NCBI RefSeq assembly: GCF_036324505.1
Contig: NC_086354.1
Span: 23,344,207-23,408,206, forward strand
Length of the DNA: 64,000 nt
From: Eleginops maclovinus
Lineage: Eukaryota; Chordata; Actinopteri; Perciformes; Eleginopidae
Reading direction: 5' to 3'
Shown here in pieces: positions 38,484 through 52,200 of this stretch; within the stretch, counting starts at the first letter, position 1; every line of letters starts with the position of its first letter. Under the pieces are notes generated by a model, which worked only from the letters and a program-made list of their open reading frames with translations, did no database searches and had not been told where the DNA came from. The position numbers and the translations under genes are program-made.

Positions 38484-38840
38484 ATCAATCTCTTTCCATC
38501 ACTTCATGTGAATTTTTGCATGGTATTCAAGGAAGTCTAGGTCAGTACCAGTCAAGTTCTTCCAAACCAAACTGGGGAAACCCTATCTCTATAGACCGAC
38601 CTGGCTTTGTGACCTTATGCTTGTTGAGTTGGAATAGAAGACGTTTAATAAAAAAGTCTTAGAATGCTTTCATCGATCTCTTTCTATGCCTCATACATTT
38701 TTGCATGGTATTTAATGAGGTGTAGGTCGGTACCAGTCAAGTTCTTCCAAACCAAACTGAGGAAATAATATCTCTATGGACCACATATATAGACCTGGCT
38801 TTGTGGCTGTATGCTTGTTGAGTTGGAATAGAAGATAAAG
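38484..38840. repeat. Tandem duplication of an about 185-bp block
   Basis: Unit 1 is about 38484-38668 and unit 2 about 38669-38840. Both contain, in order, 'atc(a/g)atctctttc', 'tttttgcatggtatt', 'agtcaagttcttccaaacca', 'tatctctat(a/g)gacc', 'gacctggctttgtg', 'tatgcttgttgagttggaat'. Unit 2 has an extra 'acatatatag' near 38785. The block resembles a fish dispersed sequence with 'accagtcaagttcttcca'; its class is unknown to me. The 141-codon frame 38237-38662 runs through unit 1 and is not recognisable as a protein. Confidence 0.85.
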
Positions 38841-40091
38841 GTATAACATATGATTGTGTGCTTCAGATTTCCCCTTGTAGGAGTACTAAATTGGCCTTGC
38901 ACGGAGAACACCTTGCATAATGAAAGGTTGGCCACCAAGTTTTGGTGGGAAAGTATAATAAATAAAAGGAAATATTAAATTAAAAAGGATATTTTTAAAA
39001 AGCCAGAAGCTTCAAGTTAAACATTTGCTAGGAAAAGTGTCTCAAGAACCAGAACCTTCGCCCTCCTGGTGCATTTCCTGTTCCTTTCCTAGAATATTTT
39101 GTCTTTCCTCGGTAGAACGGTCTCAGATATTTCTTCTCTGCCTGTGACTGAATAAGTCAATAGTTGGCACCAAAACAAATATGTTGCAAGTTCTGCAGAA
39201 AAACAAATCCTGGATGAGATTCCTGACCCAGATTTCTTTGTTTGCATTACTGAAAAGAGATTTCCCAGGAAAGGTGTGATAGAGAGATCGAGTGCATGAT
39301 GCACAATACAGGCCTGATGGTGTCTGGGCCATAGAGAGAGTCGCAAAGTTGTGTGTGTGATTAGGGCTCAGCCAAAAGGTGTCATACTTTAGAGGATTTC
39401 ATCTGTGCTCTGTTCTAACCTGCCGGAGGTGTATTATGTAACGTTTACACACACTCGTATACGCTAGCCTGACCCAGCTCTCTGAAGGATTCCACTCAAT
39501 TTGTGCCTGGGGTCTTTGGGGAAGAGCTTAGACAGGAGGGCAATATGTGTTTGCGAGAAACCTTTGTGGGGGGGAGAACAGACACAAGGGTTCTGTAATT
39601 GTCTGGTTGTGGCTTCTCAAAGCAGATCAGATTATCAAAATTCTGTCCCAGTGATGTAGAAATAAGTTGGCTGGTGAACAATGAATGGCAAATAGCCACA
39701 GTCACTGACGAGATGCAAAACACTGAGAATCCCATTTAAGAACCTTTAAGTTTGTTAATACTCGTCTGAAAGACATACATCTGCTTTTAATCCCAAGAAC
39801 GTTTCCCAATGATTGTTATTGTAATATCTTACTCAACACTAACCCATACTGAACAGAATCACCTGCCAATATTTCCCAAAACAAAACATGATTATCTTTC
39901 TAAAGTTGTAAACGGTCGCATGGCGGCATTTTTAATCCAATATCATAAAACAAAGTGTGAGAGGCTGTTGGAAAAGAAACGGTACCCCTAACACAACTGT
40001 ATTTGCTAATAGGAACTATACACAAAGTGCACAAGCAAATGATCATGGTGGTTTGTTGAATGACTGAAAATGCATGCAGTACTGTTCCTAA
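38841..40091. other. Anonymous non-coding DNA
   Basis: No gene or classifiable repeat was seen. Confidence 0.45.
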
Positions 40092-40215
40092 TGGGGCGGT
40101 GGTGGGAATTGTCCATAGGGACTTGGCTTTGGAACTGGAAGGCCACCAGTCCAAGTCAATGGCATCCCACTGCTCTTAACACAAGGATGGGTTGATGCAG
40201 AATGTACATTTCCTC
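40092..40215 (+). mobile_element. Degenerate tRNA-derived SINE
   Basis: The head 'ggggcggtggtgggaattgt', then 'agggacttggctttggaact', then 'ggccaccagtccaagtc' (B-box-like). It is followed by 'cccactgctcttaacacaag' and 'gatgggttgatgcagaatgt'. The end matches the SINE at 53312-53551 ('cccactgctcctagtactag', 'gatgggttaaatgcagagga'), so the two families share a body. The middle (GAGCAAGGCAC part) is missing. Confidence 0.6.
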
Positions 40216-40249
40216 TTTGTGGGGTCATTGAGGGTTTCTTCCTCTCCGT

Positions 40250-40293
40250 CTCGTCTTCTCTCCTCCTCCTCCTCCTTCTTCTTCTTCTTCTTT
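40250..40293. repeat. (CTC)n(CTT)n microsatellite
   Basis: Six or so CTC triplets followed by six CTT triplets, a polypyrimidine tract. Confidence 0.92.
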
Positions 40294-41194
40294 CATGAGG
40301 AGACATTTGTTAATCAACTCTTAAATAGGGAATGATTCATCTTCTCTTTTATGTTACATAAATGTTGATTCAACAATGAATCTCAAACTGAGAATTGTAT
40401 AAAAATCTGTTTCGTATTTATTGGAACTTCAATCATGATGCACGTCCACCAACACCCCAGTGATGTCAGCGCAGATGTTGGACAGTTAATGGTAAACAGC
40501 TGCTGTGACCTCACTGTTTTTCTTGTAAAGAATGAAATAAACAGAGTAATACTCGTCAAAAATCACTTCCTACCATCTTTACGCTCGTAAACTGTACGGT
40601 TTTTAGAGAGATTTACAGGTTTCTGGGACTAGAGACTTGATACAGCTTCTATTGATAGGAGAGAAGAGAACGCTGTTTGGCCAAACGCTGCACAACATCT
40701 CCAGGCTTGCAGCAGCCCCTATAACAAACACGCTTTATATCCATCCCATAGTCAAATTACAGTGCTAATGACCCCAGACCCACGCAGTATTAATCCTTCA
40801 TGGTTCGCCGCTGGATATTCCTCAGATCAGTTTCCAGTCAGCGTCAGGTTGTTGCGGATCCACAGTATCGTTTGACTTTTATCAGATGTGACCTCCATTA
40901 CCGTTAACCTCATTCCCTCGAGCACACGGTTAAACTCTCTCCTCCTGACCTTTACCTTCTGCTGTGTGCAACTGGGACTGGAGAAATGTGAAGTGGTAAA
41001 CTGTACATCCTTTTTTTCCTACTGTATGAACCACAGCATGCATGTCTGTCAGAAGCTGATCCTTTTTATATCAGATATAAAGTATATGAACCATTTGTGG
41101 AGGCGGGGTGCAATGCCCTTTTTACATGTTATGATAGAAAGTAGTAAAACGTATGTTAAAGACCAGAGACTCAAGGAAATGGTGGTGATGTGGT
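40294..41194. other. Anonymous non-coding DNA
   Basis: The 118-codon frame 40888-41244 has no recognisable domain. Confidence 0.45.
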
Positions 41195-41475
41195 TTCCGC
41201 TACATGGAACAAGGTCGTCCTCCGATTGGAAGGTTGGTAGTTAGATCTCCATCCCCTGCTGTCAAATTGTGATGTCCTTAAGCAAGATAATTAGTCCCAA
41301 AAAGCATGGCGGTGGATGTTAGTTTCCCAGAGCAGGTGGCACCTTGTGTGGCAGCCCTTTTTCTGTGTATGAATGAGTGTGAAAGGGTTAACACTGACTT
41401 GTATACTGTATTTAAAAGCAGTTTAAGGGTTGTGTAAAGCCTGGGAAAGCACTTCAATGTACTTGCCATTTGATC
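41195..41475 (+). mobile_element. tRNA-derived SINE, diverged
   Basis: In order: 'ggtcgtcctccgattggaag' and 'gttggtagttagatctccat' (tRNA-like head with decayed B box); 'gatgtccttaagcaagataa' (compare 'tgtccttgggcaagatac'); 'gcagcccttttt', 'gtgtatgaatgagtgtgaaa', 'tgacttgtatactgtattta'; and 'aaagcctgggaaagcacttc', the counterpart of the common tail 'gactagaaaagcgctatata'. The order and content match a widespread fish SINE. It is a different family from that at 16103-16430. Confidence 0.68.
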
Positions 41476-42624
41476 CAAACTGAAATACCAACGACTCTTA
41501 GATTGTTTGCTGAAGATAATATAGTGTGAGTTTGGGTTGATATCAATGTTCAATATGACTGAATGACGGTATCTGTACAGTCAGAGGAGCAGGAATTTCC
41601 TCTTTCCTTCGAGACGGTGAGATGTGAGCTGAAACTGAGCTGATACTTGACAGTGACTCAGTCAGGCGGGGGGATAGATCACAAAGTGAGTGACACCCGA
41701 GTCGGTGCACATCTGGTTTCAGGAGGGAACTTTCTCCCCGGGCCACACATGGGTTTCATCTAATCTACACGCTGCAGGGCTGACCCTTGCCTGTAAGTAG
41801 AAAACCAGAGGCCACAACCCCCCCCCCACCCCCCCACCACCACTGCATACGGAGACCTGCTGGACACCTCCACAGCAGCCTCAACTTGACCCACTTTCAG
41901 CGCTGATAGTTTTTCTCTCCGGTTCAGCGGCTGACTTGGCTCGCCCTGGGTTTCTGTAATGTCAGCGCGAACCTCATGCTGTAATATCGATTTGATTGTG
42001 AGCTAATTATGCAACTGCAGAACTACGTAACCAGCCACCTGCTTCTACCACGAGAGGAATCAACTCTCTGCAGCATCGGTGGAAAGCTTTGTAAACCACA
42101 TAGAAATGACTAAAGATAATGGTGTTACACAATAACCCCGTTTCTAAAACAAGGTAGAGCTCAGTAAACCAGTTAGCTTGAGTCGAACCAAAGGTTTTTA
42201 TAATGGTTACTTTAACAAAGCACGAACATGGCTGTGGTTGCTAATCCAGCGTGCAAAAACCCCAATCTATTTCTCTTGCCAACGAGTAAATCAAAATGAA
42301 TTTGATCTGTGTTGGAACTGATTGAGTCAGGTTATTAAGTTGCTAGGATATTATTAATGATATGTGTGGGAACTTTCTCTTGAGGAACAACAGCCGGGGG
42401 CAGAGTTTCCTGGAGTCTTATCATATCTGTGACGTTGCTTGGATCTGGAATCATCATTGTTGTGCAGACATAATAAACCCAACAGCTGTGCTCTCAGGAG
42501 TTTACGATGAATGGATAGATTGTTCTTAAATACATTCCAACACCTCTGTTCATAAACGGATTCAATTTGGACACATTTTGCCTAATTTTAGAGTTAGTAA
42601 ATGTGTTTTTTTTCACTAAGACTA
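41476..42624. other. Anonymous non-coding DNA
   Basis: It contains a C-rich tract (41818-41836). No gene was recognised. Confidence 0.45.
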
Positions 42625-43175
42625 AAGCCAAGTTAGTTACAGAGGCCCTATTCTGCTAATCAGCTTGATATTTGTATGTAGTGTCTCTACTGGGACATGT
42701 CTCCATGCTTTAATGTTCAAAAAGCTCTTTATGTTTCTCACACTGCCTGTGCTGCAGCACCTCTTTTCACCCTCTGTCTGAAACCAGAGCCCAGTCTGCT
42801 CTGATTGGTTAGCTGGCCGAATCCTTTGTGATCGGTCAATCGCTTAGAGATGTCCCGCCCCTTAGCCTATCACGTACCACGCATTGGAGCGCTACTTATA
42901 GAATCATACACAGTGATGTCTCTATGGTGTAAACTTGGCGAGTTGGGACAACATCCTCAGGCAACATGAGATTGATATGAATCTATATCATCATTTATCA
43001 CAAATTGTTGAACGCTTTCTTTCACATTAAGTCAAATATATGGTGGTGTCAGCAAAAAGGGAGAGACATTACACAGCAAAAAATATGTGTTTCTCTTGGC
43101 TGTGTTCTGCCAAAGCAAAAATGTGTGGCTCTGCAACCATTCGAAGAATAACCCAACAAGGTCCCTTCTCTACAC
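42625..43175 (+). mobile_element. Dispersed fish repeat, class not assigned
   Basis: 'ggccctattctgctaatcag', 'gtctctactgggacatgtct', 'cctgtgctgcagcacctctt', 'gtctgctctgattggttagc', 'atcgcttagagatgtcccgc' and, after a gap, 'gagagacattacacagcaaa' with 'attcgaagaataa' follow the order I recall for a repeat common in percomorph genomes. It has no coding frame and no clear terminal repeats in this copy. It may be a MITE or SINE-like family. Confidence 0.5.
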
Positions 43176-44379
<1,204 letters not shown>

Positions 44380-44700
44380 AGTACGCAGGCGCACCTAAAC
44401 TGCCCCTGGCTCCGCCTCTGCCCAGGTGTTCCCAACGTGGGGCTGATCACCCGTATAAAAGGAGGCTGGAGGAGAAGGAGGAGCTCTCTCTGACTGACGC
44501 CGGCTGGCCTTCCCGCTGTCGAACCCTCCTTATGGCTTTAGCGCTATCCTATTTGCACGTTGACTGTGATGACTGGAGGACCTGGTGGTTTTTGTTTTTG
44601 CGTGTTTGTTTCCTCAGTTTAGGTTGCTCACCTGCCCTTAGTTTACCAGGGGGAGTTCTGGGTCCTACGGGCCCTTGCTCTGGCTGGCACTAAGAATGAA
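44380..44700 (+). promoter_or_regulatory. TATA-box promoter-like segment, possibly a solo LTR
   Basis: A GC-rich stretch ('ctgcccctggctccgcctct') precedes 'cacccgtataaaaggaggct' with a good TATAAAA (44455-44461). A GA-rich and then GC-balanced leader follows. There is no open frame downstream. It could be an LTR promoter or a genuine pol II promoter of a non-coding transcript. No TG…CA borders were confirmed. Confidence 0.35.
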
Positions 44701-47700
44701 ATACCTGCAAAGATGATTTTCTTAATAGTACCTCATTTGCATATTGTTTTTAGCAATTAAGTCATTGTTTGGTTGACAGTCTTTCACAATAGTGAGAAAA
44801 AAAAGAATGACACCTTAAAATCTCCTCAAAGTGGAATCAAAAGGTGTTTATAAATGATGTGTTTTTGAAGGTAGTTAGTTCATTGTAGTTGAGAGATTTC
44901 TATGTGGATCAGTCAGCACTATCAGGTAACCTTTTCCCCATCTGAAGATGTTTGTTTCCCAGTATCTAAGAGAGTGATGCAGTAGTGACGTTCTTTTGTA
45001 GGTTGCTCAGGAAGTTAGCATTGCAAGGGATCCCTCCACAAAAGGACAATGGGATTTCTCCATTGGATTTGGCGAACACACGTATATGACACTTAAATGT
45101 TCGGTGCAGCAGGACAATTTCCACCAATTGACACCACTTTTATAATAGCTAAACCACAAAAAGAAGTAAAAAGCTAACGTTTAATCAACCAGTGGGGTTT
45201 TATTGGCATATTTTATGCCATTGGACGACACATGAACATCTGTTCAGCTTGTTTTAACCCACAGAGTTTATTTCAAACATCTCACCAAATACGAACTCAT
45301 TGATCTCGAGACAAGGAAACCCATTTTCGCTTTAATGCTAACTCATTTCCAGGCTGAAGATTCATTCCTGCCCCATTCTATACCCCTACAATCTGCACTC
45401 CAGCTGCCAGACGGAGAGGTCACTGACATCCCGTCGCATCACATCAGTAAACCGCACACAGCCTGCTGCTCTGTGGTGCTTCAGAACAGAGGAAAGCAAA
45501 CAAAGCAAACAGAAATAATGTGATGTTAGTGAGTCCACATAGTGTATGGTCACAAAAGGTCACTCACTGCTGTTCAGGAGATGTTTGAAGATTTGGTATC
45601 AGCTCTGAAAAGAAAGTACTCGCATTCTTCTCCAAGAGTTATTCAACATGGCCTTTCTCCTTGAAGAAAAGTGCTGCATTACTCTGTAAACCTTTGTAAA
45701 ATAAAGCCTTCAGAGGTGATGGAATCCAACAACGGTGTAGACTTACCCAGAATGCAAAGTGGTTCCTACAGCATAAAGTGTTATAGTTCACTTGGAGAAA
45801 TTTGGCTGAAATGTTTTCACTGTGGATTTGCTTTGAAAATAATCCGGATTTTCGAGGAAAGGAGCGAGTAGTGCAAGTGAGAAACAAACTCGTCGAGCTC
45901 CTGAAACCTGAAATGAATGCAATGAAACCTTGGTGCTTTACTTTCATTGAATAATTATTCTCTTTGAATCTTTATTGCAAGCATTAATCTAAAGATGTTG
46001 CTAATCCCTTAGGTATAATGAAGCCCAGTCCAAGTTCCTTCAGGAAGACCGGGTATACATTCATGCCTGTTCTCTTTAACCAATTAAATGTCTCCCTCAA
46101 TCTCCAGCAGCCAATCATCATGCTGCAGACAAACTCTCCTGCGGTCAGCTGTGATTTCAGGTGTATACTCCATCCATCCATCCCATGCCCAGGAGAGCTA
46201 ATCCAAAGACTTCATCACACCTTTGCTTCCTCATCTCCTCATCAAATCCAGATCTTCAACATCATCAGCAGTGTCTAGACCCCGGGGATAAAGCAATCTC
46301 TACAATATGATCTTCACAAGACAGACGCATCAAATCCAAACCGGTTGTTACATCCATGTTTTTATACTGGCTATTTTATATACTTGTGTGTATTTAAGAA
46401 GCATCAGATATCATATTGCTCTGTCAAACATTGAGTAAAAGCACTGTGACTCATGTACGCAATACTTCTGATGTATAAATACACTTAACAGCAACGTTAA
46501 CTGTAAAATATCATTTTATATCCACACTTCCTCTTTCGATCCTGTTGTCTAGCGGTGTCTGGAAACTCATATGAACCCACGTACAGTATATGGCTGAGTT
46601 CCAAGGGTAAGTGAGGAAAAGTGAGGGCACATTGAACAGCCTTTTGGACAGATTTCCTCCTCAGGCTGAACACACAGAATCCCAGCTGAGCTGAATGAAG
46701 GTCTTCTTCACTGCACCACCTGATTTTAAAGTTGGTGTCACGAGTATATTTAAAGATAAAACTGTCCAGCCAATCAATGTCTGATTTCCCATCCTAACTC
46801 TCCGTGTCGCCTCCTTCCTCTCCGTGGGAGCGAACCCTGTGGCTCTGTGCCAAATACTATTTGGCTGTGGAACATTATTTGGTATTCACACGCATTTCCA
46901 GGGGACACGGCAGGGGCAATTTCTCAGCACTGCAGGGGTGTTCTCAGCGCTTGAGGAGAAGGAGGAGGAGGAGGAGGAGGTGGTGGTGGCCAGGGGGCGG
47001 ATTTTTGGCTCAGCGTCCAGAGGAAACGCTTGGCAAATCGTAGATCTTAGTGGGAAGAAATGACAGCACAGCCACGGTTGTGAATGTTCTGATTGTTACT
47101 GACTCACAACATGGCTGGGAGATCTTCGGGGGGCGGGGGGGGGGGTTTCTTTGGCAGTGTGAGCAGGGGCGAAGGGCATCGCAGGCTTTTATTCCTCCAT
47201 CTCTTCCTCTGTGTCTTTCTTATCTCTCTCTCTGTCTCTTCCTGGCAGAGCTGAATTGTTAAATGGATCACAGACTGAAGGAGAAAGAATTTCATTTAGG
47301 ACGGTAGGGCATTTTTCTGCAAGCACTGCCTGAAATTGTACAGGCCCTTGTGGGGGGAAAAGAGGGGGAAGGGGGGGCTACAATAGCTGCACAGTCTGAC
47401 TGCCCCTGACAAAAGGCTGTAATGTGGATGGGAGCTTTGAGGCGTGAATGAAATGCTTGTGTCATGTGTCAGATGTGTTCCAGCGGAAAAAATGGAAGTC
47501 ATTTAAATGTATGTGCTGGTTTATTTCAGAGTATGACAGGCTGAAATTAGATATAAAACTCATCACTCGGAGCACCTTGCAAATTAACTTTCAAACATAC
47601 TGACGCAGTGATTACAACTGCTCTGCAAAGCACGGGCGAATCGAATGTGCTGTTATTGTTTTTGACGTTTAAAACGGAAGTCAGGGACATATCTTTTCAT

Positions 47701-48429
47701 TTGTGCAAAGGAGAAAATGAGATGCACATTCTAAAAATGATGCAAACATGAAAACACAAATGAGCCAACTTCTACACCAACTTGACCAAACATGCGCAGC
47801 GTTTACTAAAAGTGCTGCACAAAGCAAAGTCCACAAATAAAAACCAACTGCAAGAAGCTCAAGACACAACGGAAACGGGGACACTAAAAAGTGTCGCACA
47901 AATCTGGGACCCGAGCGCTTATTGACGTTTGTAAGGGTTGTGTGAGTATACCTGGAATGACTAGCTTAGCTACGTTAATATCGGAGGAATAATGCGATCA
48001 TATGTGTTAAAAGAATCTTACCTTTTATGTTTCCAGTGACAGGGAATATTGGCCAATTCTGTCATCCCCAAGCGTTTCGGTCCTGGCTGTGTGCGTCACT
48101 CTTTAGTGTCCCCCTTTCCGTTGTGTTTTGCGTTTGCAGCTTTTAGTAAACCCTGTGCATGATTCCTGAAGTTGGTGTGTGTCTTGAAAATGCTGCAGAT
48201 GGGTGAATATTTGCATAATTTCTATGTGTTCTGGCATATTTGTCTTTTATAATTTGCATTGTTTCTCCTAATGACAGTGTTTTGAGCCGCTGTCGGCCAC
48301 CGTAGTTTCCGCGTTTTATGTTTCTGCAAATCAAAAATGTGCATTAAAATAGTCGGATAGGCTGCTGGACGGAGGCTGATAACTACTCTAATAGACTTTA
48401 CTCTAAAATGAATCAGGGTTATGGCTACT
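44701..48429. other. Anonymous DNA with short simple repeats
   Basis: No gene was recognised in 3.7 kb. It contains (GGA)n/(GGT)n at 46951-46988, a G-rich tract at 47128-47146 and G-rich patches near 47350-47380. The 102-codon frame 45639-45947 shows no family. Confidence 0.5.
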
Positions 48430-48600
48430 GGCTCCAAGTGCTGCACAAATTATTACCGAGATCAAGACACAGGAACATAAACCTGCACGGCCACCTGGTC
48501 CCGGCTCCTTGTTAGGTGCCTGTATTGATTTTATCATTTTACTACTGACTTTTAAAGCTTTAAACAGCCTTGTGCCAAAATTCATGCCTGACCTCTAAAC
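48430..48600 (+). mobile_element. LINE reverse-transcriptase C-terminal remnant
   Basis: Translating the plus strand from about 48502 gives 'GSLLGACIDFIILLLTFKAL' followed by 'NSLVPKFMPDL'. This is the counterpart of 'LHWLPVxxRIDFKILLLTFKALNGLAPxYISDLL' in L2/CR1-like LINEs. The preceding part ('ITEIKTQEHK') is in line with the region before it. The open frame on the other strand (48403-48585) is a shadow. No 3' UTR was recognised. Confidence 0.62.
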
Positions 48601-49199
48601 CTCTTTGTGTTCGTTCAGGGCCAGAGACAGAAATCAAGTGAGTGACGCCAAACCAAATGTCTGGTTTGAGGTTCCTTTGCTCATTTCGCTCCCTGTGATT
48701 TCTGTGAATGCACAACACTATAACAAACAGTTGCTGAGTTTAAATGGATCTGTCTAGCTCCAGGGGTCAGGATGATGAAAGGAGGGGGAGGGAGGAGGGA
48801 GGAGGGATGAAGGATGAGGAGTAAAGGAGGATGTGTGAAGGAAAAAAGGCTCGCTGTGTCTGCCTGTAAGAATGCTCCCTCTGAACTGGATGATACGTAC
48901 AGACAAAACAATCTGTGTGTGAGAGACAAGACAGTCAAATGAATTATTTCTAGTGTGTGCATTGTGTAACCGTGTGTGTGTGTGTGTGTGAGAGAGTGTG
49001 ACAAACAGAGGGACAGCAAAGTAACAATATAGTGTATAGTAACCAGAAATCACAATATGAAGGAATATTCAAATTTAAGGAGAAGCAATATTTGATAATA
49101 TCAAAAGAATAATGTGTGTATATTTTTCCAAATTAAGGCCAAAACAATTGTATTCCACACACACAAGCAAGAAGTCTTCCATGGTAACATGTATGTCTG
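48601..49199. other. Anonymous DNA with simple repeats
   Basis: GGA-rich patch at 48779-48830 and short GT run at 48972-48990. No gene is seen. Confidence 0.45.
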
Positions 49200-49610
49200 T
49201 CAGCAGGGGCTCCTTTGTCAAAACTACATGAGAGCATCTCTGTGAGGCTAGACTCAGCAAACACATCTAAATTAAAATGTGTTATCTCCACAACATTTGC
49301 AGCTGAGGCTGATGGGAATGTCTTTAGTTTTTGCAGATGATGTCTTCCTCTCTGACACAAAGAAGTCTGGTTGTGGTTGGGAGAAGCTCTCGTCGGGGTG
49401 TCATGTACTGAAGTGAATAGACTGTTTCTGGAATACTCTTGGTGTTCATCCTGACCTGATGATGGTGATTGATAAGAAAGACAGGGGACAAAATGATTGA
49501 TCATCCATCTGTCACTCAAATCTGTGAAATGTCAACTTCATGGTGACGCAAGAGGAAGAATCAGGGGATCACCAAAGGTGTATGAGTGTCAGAATCAGAA
49601 GAAGAAGACA
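49200..49610 (+). mobile_element. Dispersed fish repeat, class not assigned
   Basis: 'gaggctgatgggaatgtctt' followed by 'tagtttttgcag' (49303-49336), and 200 bases later 'aaatgtcaacttcatggtga' and 'atcaggggatcaccaaaggt', match a teleost repeat I recall with 'gctgatgggaatgtc…gttttgcagg' and 'aaatgtcaacctcatggtgg…aggggatcaccaaag'. The 128-codon minus-strand frame 49133-49519 overlaps it and is not otherwise recognisable. Confidence 0.5.
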
Positions 49611-49860
49611 CATATTCTGCCGTGTGTACCACAAGACAGAAGATATCAGCAGGTGAAAAGGACCAGAAGGCAGCAATCTATAACTCCCTTTTAGTCCAAA
49701 CGTGCAACAGGTCGGGCCATCCAGAGCCAACACCAATATTATTTCACGGTCAATATTTTTTTATCCTTACACACCCCCCAGCAGGATGCCAATCAATCTT
49801 TTTTCCCCAGAGATTTATCAAAACCCAGTTTGGATCCCACCTTGATGCATGTCCTTCCCG
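49611..49860. other. Anonymous non-coding DNA
   Basis: Nothing was recognised. Confidence 0.4.
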
Positions 49861-49865
49861 ACACC

Positions 49866-49896
<31 letters not shown>

Positions 49897-49909
49897 ACAT
49901 ACACACACG
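49861..49909. repeat. Imperfect (CA)n
   Basis: CA dinucleotides with AA and AT interruptions. Confidence 0.9.
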
Positions 49910-50292
49910 TTGTTAGTGGGGCTTTACATGTGCTCTCATCTGTGCAAGACTGAGCGGGTTATCCTCAGCTTGTCCACAAAACACCAAACAAAAGTGGCAA
50001 AACGGGGACTGAAACCATGCAGTTTTGATGAAATTCATCTTCACGACCCAACGCTTTCTTTTAGTAGCACTCGAGGGGGATTTTGTAGATGATACACACT
50101 CAGTGAGAATGGGGCAGTGAGTGCACGCAGCCCTGTGTTGGATGCTAAGTCATTCTTTGGTTGCATCCACCCCCCACTCCCCCCCTTTGCCCCTTTTGAA
50201 CTGTTCCATTGAAGCAATGGATGCATTGTATCATAAAAGCAGGCCGGATATGGGCCTCTCGTGTCAGCCGATGCACCAGCCACAGGCTTGTT

Positions 50293-50296
<4 letters not shown>
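49910..50296. other. Anonymous non-coding DNA
   Basis: Nothing was recognised. Confidence 0.4.
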
Positions 50297-50351
<55 letters not shown>

Positions 50352-50358
50352 GCGTGTG
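50297..50358. repeat. (GT)n microsatellite with GC interruptions at the 3' end
   Basis: About 24 GT units followed by 'gcgtgtgcgtgtg'. Confidence 0.95.
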
Positions 50359-51929
50359 ATGTTGGTACACAGCCACGAGGCGAGAAGCCTTAAGATGTGT
50401 TTCTTTATAAAGCACACGGGAACAGCATGATGTTTGCTGATGGTATAGCTCTACACATGACGGAGCTCAGTGAGCTTTTATTTAACATCGATTAAATAAC
50501 AATCAATGGCGTGATGGAAAGCAACGATGAGGTTGTAAATAAATATACAAAGTACAGACAGAAGTAAAGGGTATTGACTCTTCTAGTCTTGCAAAAATAA
50601 CGCTGCAAAAGAACTTCTTTACAGTCAAGCATTTTCTAGAGAGGAAAGTAAGTTTACTGTGCAGAGCATTTTCCAGTTCTCCATAACTAAACAGCATTCT
50701 GTTCCCTTTCATCATTCATGCTATTTATATATTATAAAAAGTACTACATGCACATACAGTAGCAGCAGCAACTGTATTTTCACATTGTGCATGTGGAACT
50801 AACAGTGTATTAGCTGTGGTTGTCACAAACACAAGATATCCTTGTAGTACTAGGAGTGTTTTTACTGTCTTAAAACAGTTCATACGATCTCTTACGAAAC
50901 ACTGTTCTGAATTTTCCAACAATTGGTCAGCCACACGGGTCAATTTGCACTCATTAAATGCATGCAGTTCTCTTGTAAAACAATTAAGGGAAAACAAATC
51001 TACTTGTCTTAGTTTAGCGAAAGGTGGTTGAAAAATAACTACGAAAAAGTGGAAAAGCAGCTCATTGGTCCGACCCTCTTTCACTAAAGCGTATGGTTGG
51101 TAAGAGAACAGCAAATTGCCCAAAGTTGACATTTTTCAACTCCATGCAACCAAAGACTAATAAGTGTTTGTAGCCTAGCATAAAAACACAGCACAACCAC
51201 TGCAAAGAGTTGCTTGCTCAGAAAAGAAGCAGCTTGGGACGGACACATGGCCCTACTCCCTTTGGGATTCATCAGAGTATCAAATTAAATTGATAAATCC
51301 GTTCCCCTCGGAGGTGGAGGAGCTGCAGGTAGACGGCAGACAAACACTGCTAGTCTGGACAAACACTAACAGGGCCCTTTAATAAAACCTCCAAACAGAG
51401 CGGACCGGCGTTTAGAAACCGTGTCCACACTTCAATATTGCGGCCGTGCTATGGAAACTCTGAACCTCAGCCTTAGTGAGCCCTCCTCCAGGCCCCGTCC
51501 ACATGTTCAATCAATGTTGAACACGCCCGAGCAGCGCGCCATTCATTACCCGGCATTATAAGTAACGTAACACTGCGGCTTTAAACATGGTCATCGACCT
51601 GAGGGCCAGTTAATGGTAGAAAAATGATATCATTTGCTGTATTGCTGCCTTGTAAGCTGACCCCGAAAACCAGACGCTGGTCTCTTCATCTTGACCATGC
51701 CGGCTATCGATTTCCACTGAGGGTAATGACTTTTTATGTCTGTAATATATGAGGGGATGTTTGATGTAGGCTGATCTGTTTGCTCACTGTGGCCCACTTT
51801 CATTGCCATTGTCAGGGGAGTCATATCGAGGAATGCATGAAGCCTCCGAGTCTCTGTGGACATTGCTTAGCAGGCTTTCACCTCAGCGGCTTACATATAT
51901 GAGGCCCGGGCTCTGGATCCAGCCGGATG
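50359..51929. other. Anonymous non-coding DNA
   Basis: The 135-codon minus-strand frame 50725-51132 starts with ATG but has no recognisable domain. 51400-51560 is GC-richer without a CpG-island look. Confidence 0.45.
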
Positions 51930-52200
51930 TTAGTGCTGATTGAGGCATAATGTAAAGTTTATCATGTCTATTTTTTATTAATCGCATAGCAGTTATTAAC
52001 ATAAAGGTTTATGGTTTCATTATTGAGCTTCATAATTACAGCTGCTGGGTTTGCCATGCTGAAAAATGCAATAAAATAAGTTTTTCACCCTTTAATTACA
52101 TTCCTGTGAAGTCTAATTTTGGCAAACAGAGGTAACCGTGAAAGGAGAATTACCCAAATGGCAACCTCGTAACAATAAGGAATAATTCCTGTTTGTTTTT
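51930..52200. promoter_or_regulatory. Candidate conserved non-coding element
   Basis: Repeat-free AT-rich sequence with closely spaced 'attaatcgc', 'gttattaac', 'ggtttatggtttcattattg', 'cataattacagctgctgggt' and 'tttaattacattcctgtg' (the last includes a TEAD-like CATTCC). It is one of the more enhancer-like blocks here. Confidence 0.32.

Noticed and set aside
38237..38662. 141-codon plus-strand frame
   Set aside because: It crosses the start of a tandem duplication and its second unit does not preserve the frame, so coding is unlikely.
50725..51132. 135-codon minus-strand frame with an ATG
   Set aside because: No recognisable domain or signal; no supporting context.
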